Shown: positions 7,583 to 14,922 of the stretch, in pieces
Layout: every line of letters starts with the position of its first letter
Position numbering within the stretch: position 1 is the first letter of the stretch
From: Wohlfahrtiimonas sp.
GTDB taxonomy: Bacteria; Pseudomonadota; Gammaproteobacteria; Cardiobacteriales; Wohlfahrtiimonadaceae
Length of the DNA: 30,543 nucleotides
Assembly (NCBI GenBank): GCA_030149965.1
Contig: JASLHB010000047.1
Coordinates: 1-30,543, forward strand
Reading direction: 5' to 3'
Program-made: the position numbers and the translations under genes
Notes under the pieces: generated by a model
Database searches by the model: none
What the model was told of the DNA's origin: nothing
Seen by the model: only the letters and a program-made list of their open reading frames with translations

Positions 7583-8473
7583 TTACTGGAAAGGTTTATC
7601 GTTCGGGTTGTTAAAGAGTTCTGTCATTTCAACTGAAACAGGGAAGTCTAAATTAACGCCGCGTGGTGGAATAGGTTGAGTGAACCATTTGTTGTAAAGG
7701 GCTGCTAACTCACCAGATTGAGACATTTCAGCAATGGCCGTATCGGCGATTTCTTTGATACCAGCATCATCTTTTTTGAACATACATGCGTAAGCTTCTT
7801 TACCTTGTGATGTACCTGTCACAACCCATTTTTGAGGGTCACGAGCCTTAGCACGTTCACCATAGAGTAATGAATCATCCATAACGAATGCAGCACCGCG
7901 GCCACCTGCAAGCATCATAAACGCATCACCATGATCTTTAAGTGATTGAATCTTCATGCCCATGTTATCTTTTTGATTCATTTCATTTAAGACGCGTTCA
8001 GAAGTTGTTCCTGCTGTAGTAATGACGACTTTACCTGCTAAATCATTGAAATCTTTAATGCCGGATTTTGTATCTGTCACTAATTTAATGTTGATAATGA
8101 AAATGGTATTGGAGAATCCTGCTTCTTGAGCACGGCTTGTATTATGTGTTGTTGAACCGCATTCAAAATCGATTGTACCGTTATTCACTAGTGGAATACG
8201 ATTTTGTGACGTGATTGGAGAGAATTTAACATTCACTTTTTTGCCAAGTTTTTTCTCGATGCCTTCAACAATCTTCATGCTGACATCATGAGAATAGCCA
8301 ATGACATTCTGGTTATTGTCATAGTAAGAAAAAGGAATGGATGATTCACGATGGCCAACTGTCACAGAGCCACTATCATTGATTTTCTTCAATACACCGG
8401 TTAATTCTTCTGCGAAGCTCATGCCCATTAAGCATGATGATACTACTGCCAAACTTAATAATTGTTTCTTCAT
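7583..8473 (-). CDS. gltI: GltI, periplasmic glutamate/aspartate-binding protein
   Basis: A family-3 solute-binding protein of 296 residues (E. coli GltI 302). A Sec signal peptide occupies about residues 1-21 (MKKQLLSLAVVSSCLMGMSFA). The ligand-site blocks are nearly identical to the E. coli protein: VGHRESSIPFSYYDNNQ, PITSQNRIPLVNNG, FECGSTTHNT, TAGTTSERVLN, KDHGDAFMML and FVMDDSLLYGERAKA. This strongly supports glutamate/aspartate as ligand. It is the first gene of gltIJKL, with GGAG about eight bases before the ATG and a good promoter at 8548-8576. Confidence 0.95.
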   Translation of the reverse strand: MKKQLLSLAVVSSCLMGMSFAEELTGVLKKINDSGSVTVGHRESSIPFSYYDNNQNVIGYSHDVSMKIVEGIEKKLGKKVNVKFSPITSQNRIPLVNNGTIDFECGSTTHNTSRAQEAGFSNTIFIINIKLVTDTKSGIKDFNDLAGKVVITTAGTTSERVLNEMNQKDNMGMKIQSLKDHGDAFMMLAGGRGAAFVMDDSLLYGERAKARDPQKWVVTGTSQGKEAYACMFKKDDAGIKEIADTAIAEMSQSGELAALYNKWFTQPIPPRGVNLDFPVSVEMTELFNNPNDKPFQ

Positions 8474-8547
8474 AATAAAAACTCCGTCCTAATATCCTTG
8501 AATGTCTTATTGCTATTTTTATGTAAGCCTTTTGTAGGCTCTTAATT

Positions 8548-8576
8548 TTTATAGTACAAATAATTAAGCTTTGCAA
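8548..8576 (-). promoter_or_regulatory. sigma-70 promoter of gltIJKL
   Basis: On the minus strand TTGCAA (8576-8571) and TATAAA (8553-8548) are separated by exactly 17 bases. The start of transcription would fall near 8541, about 68 bases before the gltI ATG. A small AGCCT/AGGCT hairpin (about 8526-8540) lies in the leader. Confidence 0.65.
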
Positions 8577-8680
8577 TGAAAATATCTTTGATGCTTAGGC
8601 TTTACTTTTATCCGAAATGAGTTGTTAATGAGGAAATTCACTTAATTATAACTTTAAGTTATAAATATTTTTAAATAGAA

Positions 8681-8702
8681 AAACCCGCATATTTGCGGGT
8701 TT
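8681..8702 (-). terminator. intrinsic terminator of the cpxP-like gene
   Basis: An 8-bp stem, AAACCCGC (8681-8688) with GCGGGTTT (8695-8702), and a 6-base loop. Read leftward it is followed by a T-run (TTTTTC), and it lies 18 bases past the stop of the leftward cpxP/spy gene. Confidence 0.85.
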
Positions 8703-8720
8703 ATTTCTGTAACTAATTGA

Positions 8721-9167
8721 TTAATTATTATGGCGATTGCCTTTCTCGTGTTTCTTACCTTTTGAGTGGCGCTTTTCTTGATGATTCTGCATCATTTGTT
8801 CATGTTGAGCGCGTTGTTCTGGCGTTAAGATTTGATTCATTGCATGGCGATGTTTCATTTTACGGACAATGCGATCGTCTTTTTGTTTTTGTGCTAATTG
8901 TTTTGCTTCTTCTGCATTAAATTTAGGATTGTTATAAAATTTATTCATTTCCGCATGGCGAGCATCGCGTGCAGTTTTATTCTCTTGCTGCATTTCTTCA
9001 TGCAATGATTTCATTTGTGCTACTTGTTCATCTGTCAACTTAAGTGATTGGCTCATATAATGATTTTCTTTATCCATCATTTTATGATTATTTTGGTGCA
9101 TTTGAGCCATTGCTGAACCTGATAAAGCGGCGATTGCGATTACGGTTAATGCGATTCTATTTTTCAT
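8721..9167 (-). CDS. cpxP: CpxP/Spy family periplasmic chaperone / Cpx inhibitor
   Basis: A 148-residue exported protein. The signal peptide is about residues 1-21 (MKNRIALTVIAIAALSGSAMA), followed by a very basic, His- and Met-rich helical protein with the two LTxxQ signatures of the family: LTDEQVAQMK and LTPEQRAQHEQM. CpxP and Spy bind misfolded periplasmic proteins, and CpxP also damps CpxA. The gene is divergent from cpxRA across a CpxR box, the same layout as cpxP-cpxRA in E. coli, so I favour CpxP over Spy, although sequence alone does not separate them. I chose the ATG at 9167 because GGAAG lies upstream and the signal peptide begins there; the frame runs back to 9230 without a sensible start. 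The tail is strongly basic (KRHSKGKKHEKGNRHNN). Confidence 0.82.
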   Translation of the reverse strand: MKNRIALTVIAIAALSGSAMAQMHQNNHKMMDKENHYMSQSLKLTDEQVAQMKSLHEEMQQENKTARDARHAEMNKFYNNPKFNAEEAKQLAQKQKDDRIVRKMKHRHAMNQILTPEQRAQHEQMMQNHQEKRHSKGKKHEKGNRHNN

Positions 9168-9254
9168 GTTGCTTCCTTTGTTAAGTTTTATGAATGATGT
9201 TTTCCGGATTGAGTACATAGTAAAATACAAGATGTAAAAGAGAGTTGAGCTATT

Positions 9255-9269
9255 GTAAATGGGCGTAAA
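9255..9269 (+). promoter_or_regulatory. CpxR-binding site (GTAAA-N5-GTAAA)
   Basis: GTAAA at 9255-9259 and GTAAA at 9265-9269 are separated by five bases (TGGGC), the exact consensus direct repeat bound by phosphorylated CpxR. It sits just upstream of the cpxR core promoter. Two more GTAAA half-sites at 9220-9224 and 9234-9238 lie toward the divergent cpxP gene with non-consensus spacing. The site probably serves both genes. Confidence 0.8.
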
Positions 9270-9296
9270 TCTTTATCTGAAATGATAAATTGTGAC

Positions 9297-9302
9297 TATA
9301 AT
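9297..9302 (+). promoter_or_regulatory. -10 element of the cpxRA promoter
   Basis: A perfect TATAAT ends 26 bases before the cpxR ATG. The expected -35 position (about 9273-9279, TTATCTG) is poor, as expected for an activator-dependent promoter. The CpxR box is centred near -47 relative to the predicted start. Confidence 0.6.
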
Positions 9303-9328
9303 GCGACAAAGCAAGGAGAATAACGACG

Positions 9329-10015
9329 ATGGAACATATTTTATTGGTTGATGATGATTTACAACTACAATCTTTGATATCAGAGCTATTAACATTCGAA
9401 GGCTTTAAAGTAGATGTTTGTAATAATGGCGAAGAGTGCATTGAATATATTAAACATACAACGCCAGATGTTTTAGTTCTGGATGTCATGATGCCCAAAA
9501 AAAATGGTTGGGATACATTGCGCGAAATTAGACAAACTAAGCCATTATTACCAGTATTAATGTTATCTGCTAAAGGCGATAGTATTGATCGTGTATTAGG
9601 GTTGGAATTGGGCGCGGATGATTATATTGGTAAACCTTTTGATGATAGAGAGTTGATTGCCCGAATTCGTGCTCTTTTGCGTCGTGTGAATGCAGAAGAT
9701 ATTCCACAAGATTCTAAAGTGATCAAGATCGATCAGTTGGAGTTGAATCAGACGCAGTTTCAAGCAACCTTCTCTAATGAGCCGATCGAGCTAACTTATA
9801 CAGAATTTTCATTGTTATTGTATATGGTTAAAAATCGTGGCAAAGCAATTAGCCGAGATGAATTGAGCCGAGAAATATTGGGTAAGCGCCATCAAGCATT
9901 TGATCGTGTGATTGATATGCATGTGAGTAATTTGCGTAAAAAAATTCCTGATAGAGATAATGGTTTGCCATGGTTTAAAACAATTCATGGCTTAGGCTAT
10001 ATGTTCATTGAGTAA
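9329..10015 (+). CDS. cpxR: CpxR, envelope-stress response regulator (OmpR family)
   Basis: A 228-residue regulator. The receiver domain spans about residues 1-120 with the acidic pocket D8-D10, phospho-acceptor Asp52 (VLDVMMP), Ser80 (LMLSAKG) and Lys102 (YIGKPF). The OmpR-type winged-helix DNA-binding domain spans about 130-228 (LTYTEFSLLLYMVKNRGKAISRDEL in two blocks; RVIDMHVSNLRKKI; the wing FKTIHGLGYMF). Phosphorylated CpxR binds GTAAA repeats and activates genes for envelope proteases and chaperones. AAGGAG precedes the ATG by ten bases. It is followed six bases later by cpxA. The perfect CpxR box in its own promoter implies positive autoregulation. Confidence 0.92.
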   Translation: MEHILLVDDDLQLQSLISELLTFEGFKVDVCNNGEECIEYIKHTTPDVLVLDVMMPKKNGWDTLREIRQTKPLLPVLMLSAKGDSIDRVLGLELGADDYIGKPFDDRELIARIRALLRRVNAEDIPQDSKVIKIDQLELNQTQFQATFSNEPIELTYTEFSLLLYMVKNRGKAISRDELSREILGKRHQAFDRVIDMHVSNLRKKIPDRDNGLPWFKTIHGLGYMFIE

Positions 10016-10021
10016 TGAAAG

Positions 10022-11344
10022 ATGAAAAAGTTCTTTTCTTTATTAAGCGTGCGAATCTTTTTTGTTTTTTTAATCTACTGTATTGTTGTGGTTTCAGTTG
10101 CGATCGTTATTCCAAAGTTGGATCAACGTCGAATCAGAGAAGTACCAACAGTTGAGAGAGAAAAGGTTCAGCAACGATTGTATCGATTACTTCGCACAAA
10201 GCATGGGAATCGGGGGCGATTTATCGCGATTCCTAAAACGAATGATCCGGAATATTTAGCCTATTCGATCGCAAGTGTTGATAATCAGGATTATCGTGAG
10301 TTTATCACTGCTGTTGTAGATGAAGACGAGCCGCATCAACAGGCGATTAATTCCAATATGATTATGGGGCCATTTGAAGTTGAGAAATTGCCTTATCAGT
10401 TTTATTTGCTTTTTCCTAAATTGCCTCAATCTTATTATGTTAGCCAAATGTTCAGTTCACCATTTTTGCTGATTATTGTCATGATGTTTGCAAGTCTGCC
10501 TTTTATTTTTATTTTGACTTATTCATTGTACCGTCCAATTTTACGATTGAAGAAAGCCTCTGAAAGAGTTGCAGAGGGCGATTGGGTGACAGATCCTAAA
10601 TTGGAAAAAGGGGCAGTTGAATTTGGTTATTTAGGGCAAAGCTTTAATAAAATGGTCAATGCATTACAAGAAGCAGAAGCTGAGAAAAATCGTCTGTTTG
10701 GTAATATGTCACATGAATTGAGAACGCCATTAACGAGGATTCGTTTAACAAATGGCATGTTACGCCGTAAAGCTGATCCGGCTTTAGCGCCAGATATTGA
10801 TCGTATCGAACAAAACCTCATCTTAATTGAGAACAGAATTCAGTCTATGTTGTCATTATCACGTGAGTTAATTTTGAGTCGCGATAAATATGAATTAACA
10901 CATTTGCAAGATGCTTTGATTGAGCTATTGGCAGAGGCAACATTTGAAGCAGAAGCAAATGGCAAAATACTAATTTTTCAAGATATTCCTGATGTTAAAT
11001 TGTCATTGAATGTGGAGAATTTCAGAAGCGGCATCGAGAATATTTTAAGGAATGCCATTCATTACACATGCCATCAGATTGAAGTTGATTTTCAATTAAG
11101 CAGTAAGGAATTGCATATTGTTATTTCTGATGATGGTCCTGGTGTTAATCCTGCTGATTTAGATCGTCTGTTTGAAGCATTTTATCGCTCAGAAAATACA
11201 GAAGTTGAAGATTCTCATGGTGCTGGATTGGGCTTGGCAATCGCGGGGCATATGGTAAAAAGTCATCATGGCACGATTAAAGCTAAAAATGGCGAATCAG
11301 GTGGATTAGAAATAATTCTAATATTGCCTATTGTGATGGATTAG
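10022..11344 (+). CDS. cpxA: CpxA, envelope-stress sensor histidine kinase
   Basis: A 440-residue inner-membrane kinase/phosphatase for CpxR. It has a first membrane helix at about residues 8-30 followed by IPKLDQRRI, a periplasmic sensor domain about 31-145 ending in the CpxA-like MGPFEVEKLPYQFYLLFP, and a second helix about 148-170. HAMP covers about 171-225 (YRPILRLKKASERVAEGDW). The H-box FGNMSHELRTPLTRIR carries the phospho-histidine at 231. The N-box is ILRNAIHY, G1 is ISDDGPGVNP, the F-box is LFEAFYRS and G2 is HGAGLGLAIAGHM. Periplasmic and HAMP stretches match E. coli CpxA (457 residues) well enough to separate it from EnvZ or other OmpR-type kinases. Its last 17 bases overlap the convergent yigE-like gene. 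Confidence 0.92.
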   Translation: MKKFFSLLSVRIFFVFLIYCIVVVSVAIVIPKLDQRRIREVPTVEREKVQQRLYRLLRTKHGNRGRFIAIPKTNDPEYLAYSIASVDNQDYREFITAVVDEDEPHQQAINSNMIMGPFEVEKLPYQFYLLFPKLPQSYYVSQMFSSPFLLIIVMMFASLPFIFILTYSLYRPILRLKKASERVAEGDWVTDPKLEKGAVEFGYLGQSFNKMVNALQEAEAEKNRLFGNMSHELRTPLTRIRLTNGMLRRKADPALAPDIDRIEQNLILIENRIQSMLSLSRELILSRDKYELTHLQDALIELLAEATFEAEANGKILIFQDIPDVKLSLNVENFRSGIENILRNAIHYTCHQIEVDFQLSSKELHIVISDDGPGVNPADLDRLFEAFYRSENTEVEDSHGAGLGLAIAGHMVKSHHGTIKAKNGESGGLEIILILPIVMD

Positions 11345-12101
11345 TCACTGCCCAAATGCCGACATAAGGGCGCACATTCCAAAAAGGTGCGCCATAAATT
11401 TTTCCTTGATAATAGAGTTGTGATAATGTGCCATCTAAATAGAGTGCATTGTCACAGCCCAATTCATCTTGAAAGAACTTGGCAAAATAATAAAAATTGA
11501 TGGGTTGTTGTGTGATGGCAAAATAAGTTTTATCGTTGTGAACACAAACGCCGCTGCGGTACTTCAAACTATCAGATGAGGCAAAAAATTTTGGGTGCAA
11601 TTTCCCATCAATGACAAGCATTGGCCCTGATTGTGTTGCATCTGCAATGTTATATTGCTTTTGATTCTTCAGAAACTGTTCTGTTTCTAGCACATATTGT
11701 TTGCCAGATTTATCTATGAAAAATACGCCATTTGGAATCAATGAAAAGTTGCCAGTTGCATCTTTGCGTGTCACTTGATTCAGTGCTTGTAGTCTTTCAC
11801 CTTTTTCAACATGCCAGCCAAGGGGCGATTGATCTTGCCCAAATATGCCTGAATTTGTTGCGAATAAAACAGTCTTTTTCTGTTTTGCTAATGTTTTGGT
11901 CAACCCATTGAATGACTGATAAGCCTGATCCAAATCGGGTTGTTTCCAAAACAATTGCAAATGATCATCTTTAGAAACTTCAACAACAGCAAAATCAACT
12001 TTTTGATATGCTTGTTCTCGTATGGTTAATGCAAAAGCAGAGCTTTGTATTGCCATTAAACAGAGGATCAGGTTTGTGTGTTGAAATTTCCAATTGCGCA
12101 T
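11328..12101 (-). CDS. YigE-like exported phosphodiester glycosidase-family (NAGPA/DUF2233) protein
   Basis: A 257-residue protein with an N-terminal signal peptide (about residues 8-24, ending SSAFA) and one phosphodiester glycosidase domain. The domain is named from mammalian uncovering enzyme, which removes GlcNAc from phosphodiesters; the substrate of bacterial YigE is not known. Blocks matching YigE are SPLGWHVEKGERLQALN, GNFSLIPNGVFFI, ATQSGPMLVIDGKLHP, ITQQPINFYYFAKFF and LGCDNALYLDG. Family-typical positions have changed: NGG is NSG at 83-85, and the RN-GVG segment is RSGVC at 182-186; D223 and G224 are kept. It follows the SuhB-like gene by three bases and is probably last in its operon. 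Its 3' end overlaps cpxA by 17 bases. Confidence 0.78.
   Translation of the reverse strand: MRNWKFQHTNLILCLMAIQSSAFALTIREQAYQKVDFAVVEVSKDDHLQLFWKQPDLDQAYQSFNGLTKTLAKQKKTVLFATNSGIFGQDQSPLGWHVEKGERLQALNQVTRKDATGNFSLIPNGVFFIDKSGKQYVLETEQFLKNQKQYNIADATQSGPMLVIDGKLHPKFFASSDSLKYRSGVCVHNDKTYFAITQQPINFYYFAKFFQDELGCDNALYLDGTLSQLYYQGKIYGAPFWNVRPYVGIWAVTNPSQ
11369..11403 (+). terminator. possible cpxRA terminator embedded in the opposing gene
   Basis: GGCGCAC (11369-11375) and GTGCGCC (11387-11393) form a perfect 7-bp GC-rich stem with an 11-base loop, followed by ATAAATTTTT. It lies 25 bases past the cpxA stop but inside the 3' coding part of the leftward gene. No other hairpin is evident for ending the cpxRA message here. 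Confidence 0.4.
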
Positions 12102-12104
12102 AGA

Positions 12105-12881
12105 TTATCTAGCTTGATGAATAGATTGTAATAAAGGTTTCAATAATTTAGGTGATGCAAATGCAACATTTTCAGAGCTTAAATCAACTTCATTACCTTT
12201 GAAATCAGCTGCTAAGGCGCCGCTTTCTAATGCAATTAAAACTGCAGCAAAATGATCACATGCATTGAATTCTGTTGACCAAGCAGCAGATGCTTTGCCT
12301 TCAGCCATATCGCAGATTGCTAAAGCTGTGTTGCCAGTTACGCGAACGCCCATTGATAAATGATGTAAATGGGATGTCATCAATGCATACTCTTTTGTTA
12401 AAGATTTATCATTAGTCACTAATAAAGCATCTGATAATTTACCGCTGTGTTTAGGTAAACGCATGCGAATATCGTTCACAGTTGCACCTTCATTTTTAAC
12501 AGCCATGTATTCTTTTTGTGATACAGGCATGTAAACGTATGCAGCTGTTAATTTGTCATCAACCATATAAGCTACAGATACAGCAAAGTCAGAGTTACCA
12601 CCTAAAAAGTTTTCTTTACCAACGATGCCACTCACATACCAATATGCACGGTTATTTGGTTTGCCATGAATGCCATCAAAGCGAGTTTCAACAGTATTAT
12701 CAGGATAGGCATAAAGAATTTCTTTTGCGATTTCTGATTCAATTTGCTTGTAGAAAATTGTAAAACGCTCGGTATCTTCACGTTGTGCTTGGCTTAATTT
12801 TCCAGTTTGCTCAAAAATTTGGTTAATTAAACGGCTAACTTTTGAAACGCTCTTTTGTGCAATGGTTAATTGTGGATTCAT
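12105..12881 (-). CDS. SuhB-like inositol-monophosphatase-fold protein lacking the catalytic motifs
   Basis: A 258-residue protein that aligns collinearly with SuhB (267 in E. coli): N-terminus MNPQLTIAQKSVSKVSRLI, AYPDNTV, DFAVSVAYMVDDKLTAAYVYMP, GVRVTGNTALAICDMAEGKASAAW and NPxLLKPLL-like end. Three metal ligands are missing. The family GEES motif is replaced by ETRFDG (65-70). DPLDGT is replaced by VSGIVG, so both aspartates become Ser84 and Val87. Only the last aspartate survives, as D209 in ACDHFAAVL. Phosphatase activity is therefore unlikely. In E. coli, SuhB also works without catalysis as part of the rRNA antitermination complex with NusA, so a non-enzymatic role is possible; that is inference. 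The ATG at 12881 is preferred (GAG upstream) over TTG at 12902, which would overlap the DeoC-like gene. Confidence 0.72.
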   Translation of the reverse strand: MNPQLTIAQKSVSKVSRLINQIFEQTGKLSQAQREDTERFTIFYKQIESEIAKEILYAYPDNTVETRFDGIHGKPNNRAYWYVSGIVGKENFLGGNSDFAVSVAYMVDDKLTAAYVYMPVSQKEYMAVKNEGATVNDIRMRLPKHSGKLSDALLVTNDKSLTKEYALMTSHLHHLSMGVRVTGNTALAICDMAEGKASAAWSTEFNACDHFAAVLIALESGALAADFKGNEVDLSSENVAFASPKLLKPLLQSIHQAR

Positions 12882-12894
12882 AAAATTCTCAAAT

Positions 12895-13638
12895 CTAGTC
12901 AAATAAAATATCGTGGTTTTCTTTTAAAATCTCTAAAACAGAGCTTTCTAAGTTCGGTCCACTCAAACGAAAATGTGAAGCGTCAACCCATGATGTGCCA
13001 AATCGATTGATGACTTCTTCCAAATACTGTGAAGCTTCAGAGAAGCTATTGTTATTGGTTTGGATGTGAATACCGACATTCGGATTGATGTCTTGAATGA
13101 CATTCAACATCATTTGTACCATTGTTAATGTAACTTGTTGGCGATTACGGCCAGATGTGGTTTTGATGAAATTCATGCCACTGCGTACAGCTAATTCTGA
13201 AGCTTTTCTGATCCATTTAGCATCTTGTAAAATGCCTGCTTCAATGGTGAGTTTTAGAGGATAATTACCAGCGGCTTCTTTCAATTTCGTTAGAAATTGC
13301 AAGCATAATCCTGCTTGGCGATTTACCAATGCTTGATAAGGAAACACTAAATCAATTTCATCTGTGCCTGCAGCAATTGCATTTTTCATCTCTTGCATCG
13401 CATTGTAAGTATTAAAGTCGCCATTTGGGTAATTAATGATTGTTGAAATTCTTGGGCAATGATCACCCAAGGTTTCTTTCATTGGCCCAATATGTTGAGC
13501 GAATGTTGTAATTGAGGCTATTTTACCTAATGTGGTGATATCTGACAAAATTTTATTGCCATCGAAGTTCAAATATAGATAGGGCATATCAATTAACCCA
13601 ACCATTTTTTGTGCAACTTTAAATTTTAAGTCTTCCAT
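12895..13638 (-). CDS. DeoC-like aldolase-fold protein with altered active site
   Basis: A 247-residue protein alignable along its length with E. coli deoxyribose-phosphate aldolase (259). Conserved parts are DEIDLVFPYQAL (Asp96, matching catalytic Asp102), FIKTTSG (Lys159, matching Schiff-base Lys167), IRKASELAVRSGMNFIK and WVDASHFRL. Changed parts are the second lysine (Lys201 in VGFKPAGGVRT), which becomes His191 in VGIHIQTNNN; the two phosphate-binding glycines, which become Thr-Asn; the GASSL phosphate loop, which becomes SGPNL; and the DLTTLN motif near the start, which becomes DMPYLY. It is thus doubtful that it cleaves deoxyribose-5-phosphate; it may act on another substrate or be non-catalytic. 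Its ATG shares a base with the stop of the MFS gene (TAATG), so the two are translationally coupled. Confidence 0.7.
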   Translation of the reverse strand: MEDLKFKVAQKMVGLIDMPYLYLNFDGNKILSDITTLGKIASITTFAQHIGPMKETLGDHCPRISTIINYPNGDFNTYNAMQEMKNAIAAGTDEIDLVFPYQALVNRQAGLCLQFLTKLKEAAGNYPLKLTIEAGILQDAKWIRKASELAVRSGMNFIKTTSGRNRQQVTLTMVQMMLNVIQDINPNVGIHIQTNNNSFSEASQYLEEVINRFGTSWVDASHFRLSGPNLESSVLEILKENHDILFD

Positions 13639-14888
13639 TATGCGATAATTTCATCGGTTGTTTCTGATTCTGTTTTTTTAATAGGCTTAATTGGGTTTTG
13701 CATTGGCCATGCAATTACAAACCATAAAGCTGTTAAGATAAATGTGAGGTAGAAAACATATTGAACGCCCATATATCCGCTAATGATTGAACCTAGCATG
13801 CCGCCAATAGATGCACCTAAAAATTGTGATGACGAGAAAACGCCCATAATTGTACCGCGGTAGTTTTGATCCGCAAAACGAGACATCAATGAAGGCTGTG
13901 ATGCTTCCATGATGTTAAATCCAAAGAAAAATAATGCCAAGCTAGAGATGATTAACCAGCGGCTACCATCAGCTGAAATCAACATCAATAAGTAAGATGC
14001 GGCTAATAAAACAATGGCAAACAAAAATAGAATGCGATGTTTGTAAAATCTTTCTGCTAAGCCAACACAGATGAACATCACAACAATAGAGAAAAAGAAT
14101 GTTGCTGTATAATAGAATGCAGACGAAACTGTAGAAATTTCTAATTGTTTGAACAAAATCGGCAATGTCGCAAATGTCATTGTTAACAATAGGTGCAGCA
14201 TAAATGCGCCAAAATACAAGCGCACAACGTTATTTTCTTTAAACGCAATTTGAGTGAGCTGTTTCATCGTTTCTTTTTGATCATTTGTTTTTGTCGTTAC
14301 AGGAATATCAGGGATGTATTTGATGACAATATAAATGCCCGCAATTCCTAAAATTGCACATAAACCAAAAATTCCATAACCTTTGGCTAAATAGTAAATG
14401 ATCGGCGATATTGAAATCGCAATACCAAATGTTAAGCCAATGCTTACGCCAATGAAAGCCATAACTTTTGATCTAATTTGATCTCGGGTTAAATCTGTCG
14501 CCAATGCTAATACAACAGCAGAAACAGCACCAGAACCTTGGATGATTCTGCCTAGGATTGCGATATGTATACTAGAAGCAAAAACTAAAATTAAACTGCC
14601 CAATGTGAAAAGTGCTAATCCTGTAATTAGAGCAGGCTTTCTACCAATTCTATCGGAAACGATACCAAAAATTGGTTGAAGTAATATTTGAGTTATGGCG
14701 TAACTTGCAAAAACTAGACCTGTTAATACTGGTGTTGAACCTTCTAAGCTTTGGCTGTACGTCACTAGAATTGGCAAAATAATGAATATGCCAAGCATTC
14801 TAATAGAGAAAAGGCCTGCCAATTTAGCTGTTAAGCCTTTTTCGTCTGCTGTAAATTTAGAACTTGTATTAACAGATGATTCCAACAT
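13638..14888 (-). CDS. MFS transporter, YajR-like
   Basis: A 416-residue, 12-helix major facilitator. The N-terminal half resembles E. coli YajR: LFSIRMLGIFIILPILVTYSQSL, motif A GIVSDRIGRKPAL (about 78-90), GRIIQGSGAVSAVVLALATDL (motif B/C region) and VMAFIGVSIGLTFGIAI. YajR proteins carry a C-terminal cytosolic YAM domain (about 60 residues); here the protein ends with a short basic/acidic tail (IKPIKKTESETTDEIIA) and has no YAM domain. The substrate is unknown; efflux of small molecules by proton antiport is the family expectation. It lies 34 bases after rsmI and is coupled to the DeoC-like gene. Confidence 0.82.
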   Translation of the reverse strand: MLESSVNTSSKFTADEKGLTAKLAGLFSIRMLGIFIILPILVTYSQSLEGSTPVLTGLVFASYAITQILLQPIFGIVSDRIGRKPALITGLALFTLGSLILVFASSIHIAILGRIIQGSGAVSAVVLALATDLTRDQIRSKVMAFIGVSIGLTFGIAISISPIIYYLAKGYGIFGLCAILGIAGIYIVIKYIPDIPVTTKTNDQKETMKQLTQIAFKENNVVRLYFGAFMLHLLLTMTFATLPILFKQLEISTVSSAFYYTATFFFSIVVMFICVGLAERFYKHRILFLFAIVLLAASYLLMLISADGSRWLIISSLALFFFGFNIMEASQPSLMSRFADQNYRGTIMGVFSSSQFLGASIGGMLGSIISGYMGVQYVFYLTFILTALWFVIAWPMQNPIKPIKKTESETTDEIIA

Positions 14889-14922
14889 TATTGACTCTCG
14901 ATTCCTTAAAGTTTACGAATGA

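Noticed and set aside
8717..8920. 67-codon rightward frame opposite the cpxP-like gene
   Set aside because: It is a shadow of the real leftward gene, whose signal peptide and LTxxQ motifs are clear.
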